A stretch of DNA of 64,000 bases from Rhizobiaceae bacterium. GTDB lineage: Bacteria; Pseudomonadota; Alphaproteobacteria; Rhizobiales; Rhizobiaceae. The stretch lies in contig JARGOX010000008.1 in the NCBI GenBank assembly GCA_029233925.1, positions 190,250 through 254,249 of the forward strand. The letters run 5' to 3'. How positions within the stretch are numbered: the first letter of the stretch is position 1; every line of letters begins with the position of its first letter. The notes under the pieces were generated by a model, which searched no databases, had not been told where the DNA came from, and saw nothing but the letters and a program-made list of their open reading frames with translations. The position numbers were made by a program, and so were the translations under genes. Positions 63,201 to 64,000 of the stretch are shown piece after piece.

Positions 63201-63567
63201 CTAATTTTTCATCAACACATTGATTGATCACGGAAAATTCAATTTTCCGCTTCAGCCTGTTGAGCCTCTTCCAAAATTTGTGATACGAATCGGGATGCAA
63301 GCGGGTCTTTTTGGGGAGATTGCACGTGCCATGTGCAAGGCCACACCGGGACTGTCTCCGGTGCCTTTGCTTGCGTCTTTGGCGAGATTTTTGAAATAGA
63401 CCGATCGCAGGGTAAAAACCGGTTTGACCGGTAAGGCATGTTGGGATTTTGATCGACCGGAAAGGTCGGCGCTATCTGATTCTCATTTGGCTGTTTTGCA
63501 AAAAGCTCTGTGGTCGTCCACTATTTGAGCAATGCCAAATGAATTCATAAAACAAAAAGGCAGGCGG
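63201..63567. other. Intergenic region with several inverted repeats
   Basis: Contains CGGAAAATT-C-AATTTTCCG (63231-63249), TTGCAC/GTGCAA (around 63320-63340) and CACCGG/CCGGTG (around 63343-63363). No protein gene is convincing. A small RNA or a terminator for the tRNA is possible. Confidence 0.4.
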
Positions 63568-63777
63568 ATGGCTCGATTTGACTGGCACAGCGACACGATA
63601 TTGCCCACGACTCCCGTGGATCAATATTACAAAAACACCCAAAATGTTCGCAGATTCATGATCAGGCACTGCGGGGAGGGCTTTCATTTTACCCGCGATT
63701 TCATGCAGTGGATCAAAGACGGCAATGAAAAAACCATGAATGATGTCGTTGCCGAATGGCGCATGCGCCAGAAATAG
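63568..63777 (+). CDS. DUF6434-type small protein
   Basis: 69 residues: MARFDWHSDTILPTTPVDQY, then YKNTQNVRRFMIRHCGEGFH and FTRDFMQWIKDGNEKTMNDV. The DWHSDTI...YKNTQNVRRF pattern matches, from memory, DUF6434 domain proteins. An in-frame ATG at 63532 is less likely; AGGCAGG lies just before 63568. Beyond it, to the window end, no gene could be supported. Confidence 0.7.
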   Translation: MARFDWHSDTILPTTPVDQYYKNTQNVRRFMIRHCGEGFHFTRDFMQWIKDGNEKTMNDVVAEWRMRQK

Positions 63778-64000
63778 GAGAAATCTGCGGAATTATTTGG
63801 CAAATGCCACAAAGGCAGATCACATTACGGAGAACATCGTAAAGTTGAAAATCAAGCAATTTTATCGATTGGAGAGAGGCCTTGGTTTGGGCGCATCGAA
63901 CTCCCAATCCGTGAAGAGATTTGGGAAGAGCCTTTCTCTATAATCAGTCGACCGTGAACTACGAGAATTTTGCTGATGGACTGGTTATCCATCTGATCCA

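Noticed and set aside
63740..63943. Open frame after the DUF6434-type gene
   Set aside because: It overlaps the preceding gene in another frame, and a second frame is equally open; neither has support.

Overview
The window is chromosomal DNA of an alphaproteobacterium, almost certainly of the order Hyphomicrobiales (Rhizobiales). The right end carries a gene order that I know from that order: murA, a DUF2948 gene, hisD, a UPF0262 gene, a low-molecular-weight phosphatase gene, infA, maf, yacG and tRNA-Phe. Most of the sequence is fairly GC-rich. The stretches around 15.95-18.1 kb, 39.5-40 kb and 52.6-56.5 kb are visibly richer in A+T and look acquired. I cannot name the genus.

Left part (1-15.9 kb). 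A partial thiamine-diphosphate enzyme is followed by an Lrp regulator divergent from a PLP lyase of the diaminopropionate ammonia-lyase type and an M24 peptidase. Next comes an aromatic-catabolism block: FAD monooxygenase, FAH-type hydrolase, extradiol dioxygenase, IclR regulator, a dihydroxyphthalate-decarboxylase-like protein, a TRAP transporter, an aldehyde dehydrogenase and a GST-like protein. The block is bounded on the right by the decayed 3' end of a second M24 gene, which lies against a racemase/EutA-like gene. This suggests the block was inserted into, or rearranged within, an older amino-acid (ectoine-like) catabolic locus.

Accessory segment (15.9-29.5 kb). An AT-rich cassette encodes two tandem 50-residue secreted peptide precursors with nearly identical C-termini, followed by a membrane-anchored legumain-like (clan CD) cysteine protease. 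This is the best candidate for an undescribed system. It lies between an intact EutA-like gene and a copy of that gene with an in-frame internal deletion. Further on are an L,D-transpeptidase, an ABC-F protein, an MFS/DUF1272/PPOX cluster, a GlxA-type regulator and two copies of a flavodoxin-fold oxidoreductase. Both copies have a SoxR-type promoter. One copy is broken by a 263-bp MITE-like element, and a third, orphan copy of the promoter remains near 19.9 kb.

Transport and catabolism (29.5-51.8 kb). A LysR regulator and a complete branched-chain-type ABC importer (livKHMGF) lead into aldehyde dehydrogenase, aspartate-dehydrogenase-like and CnbZ-like genes, a layout that fits an aminomuconate-like substrate. 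After a DUF3095 gene comes a peptide/opine-type ABC importer whose fused ATPase has a degenerate first half. It is followed by a DeoR regulator, an M20 carbamoylase-type hydrolase, an inositol-phosphatase-like enzyme, an amidase and two phosphotransferase-fold kinases, probably one operon for import and stepwise hydrolysis of an amide- or phosphate-containing compound.

Defence patch and core (51.8-64 kb). A frameshifted RAYT transposase with inverted repeats is followed by a Shedu nuclease, a lipoprotein, a Panacea-domain antitoxin with an overlapping unknown partner, and tRNA-Thr. The conserved chromosomal block from murA to tRNA-Phe follows. Short tandem repeats lie upstream of infA and directly against the yacG start codon.
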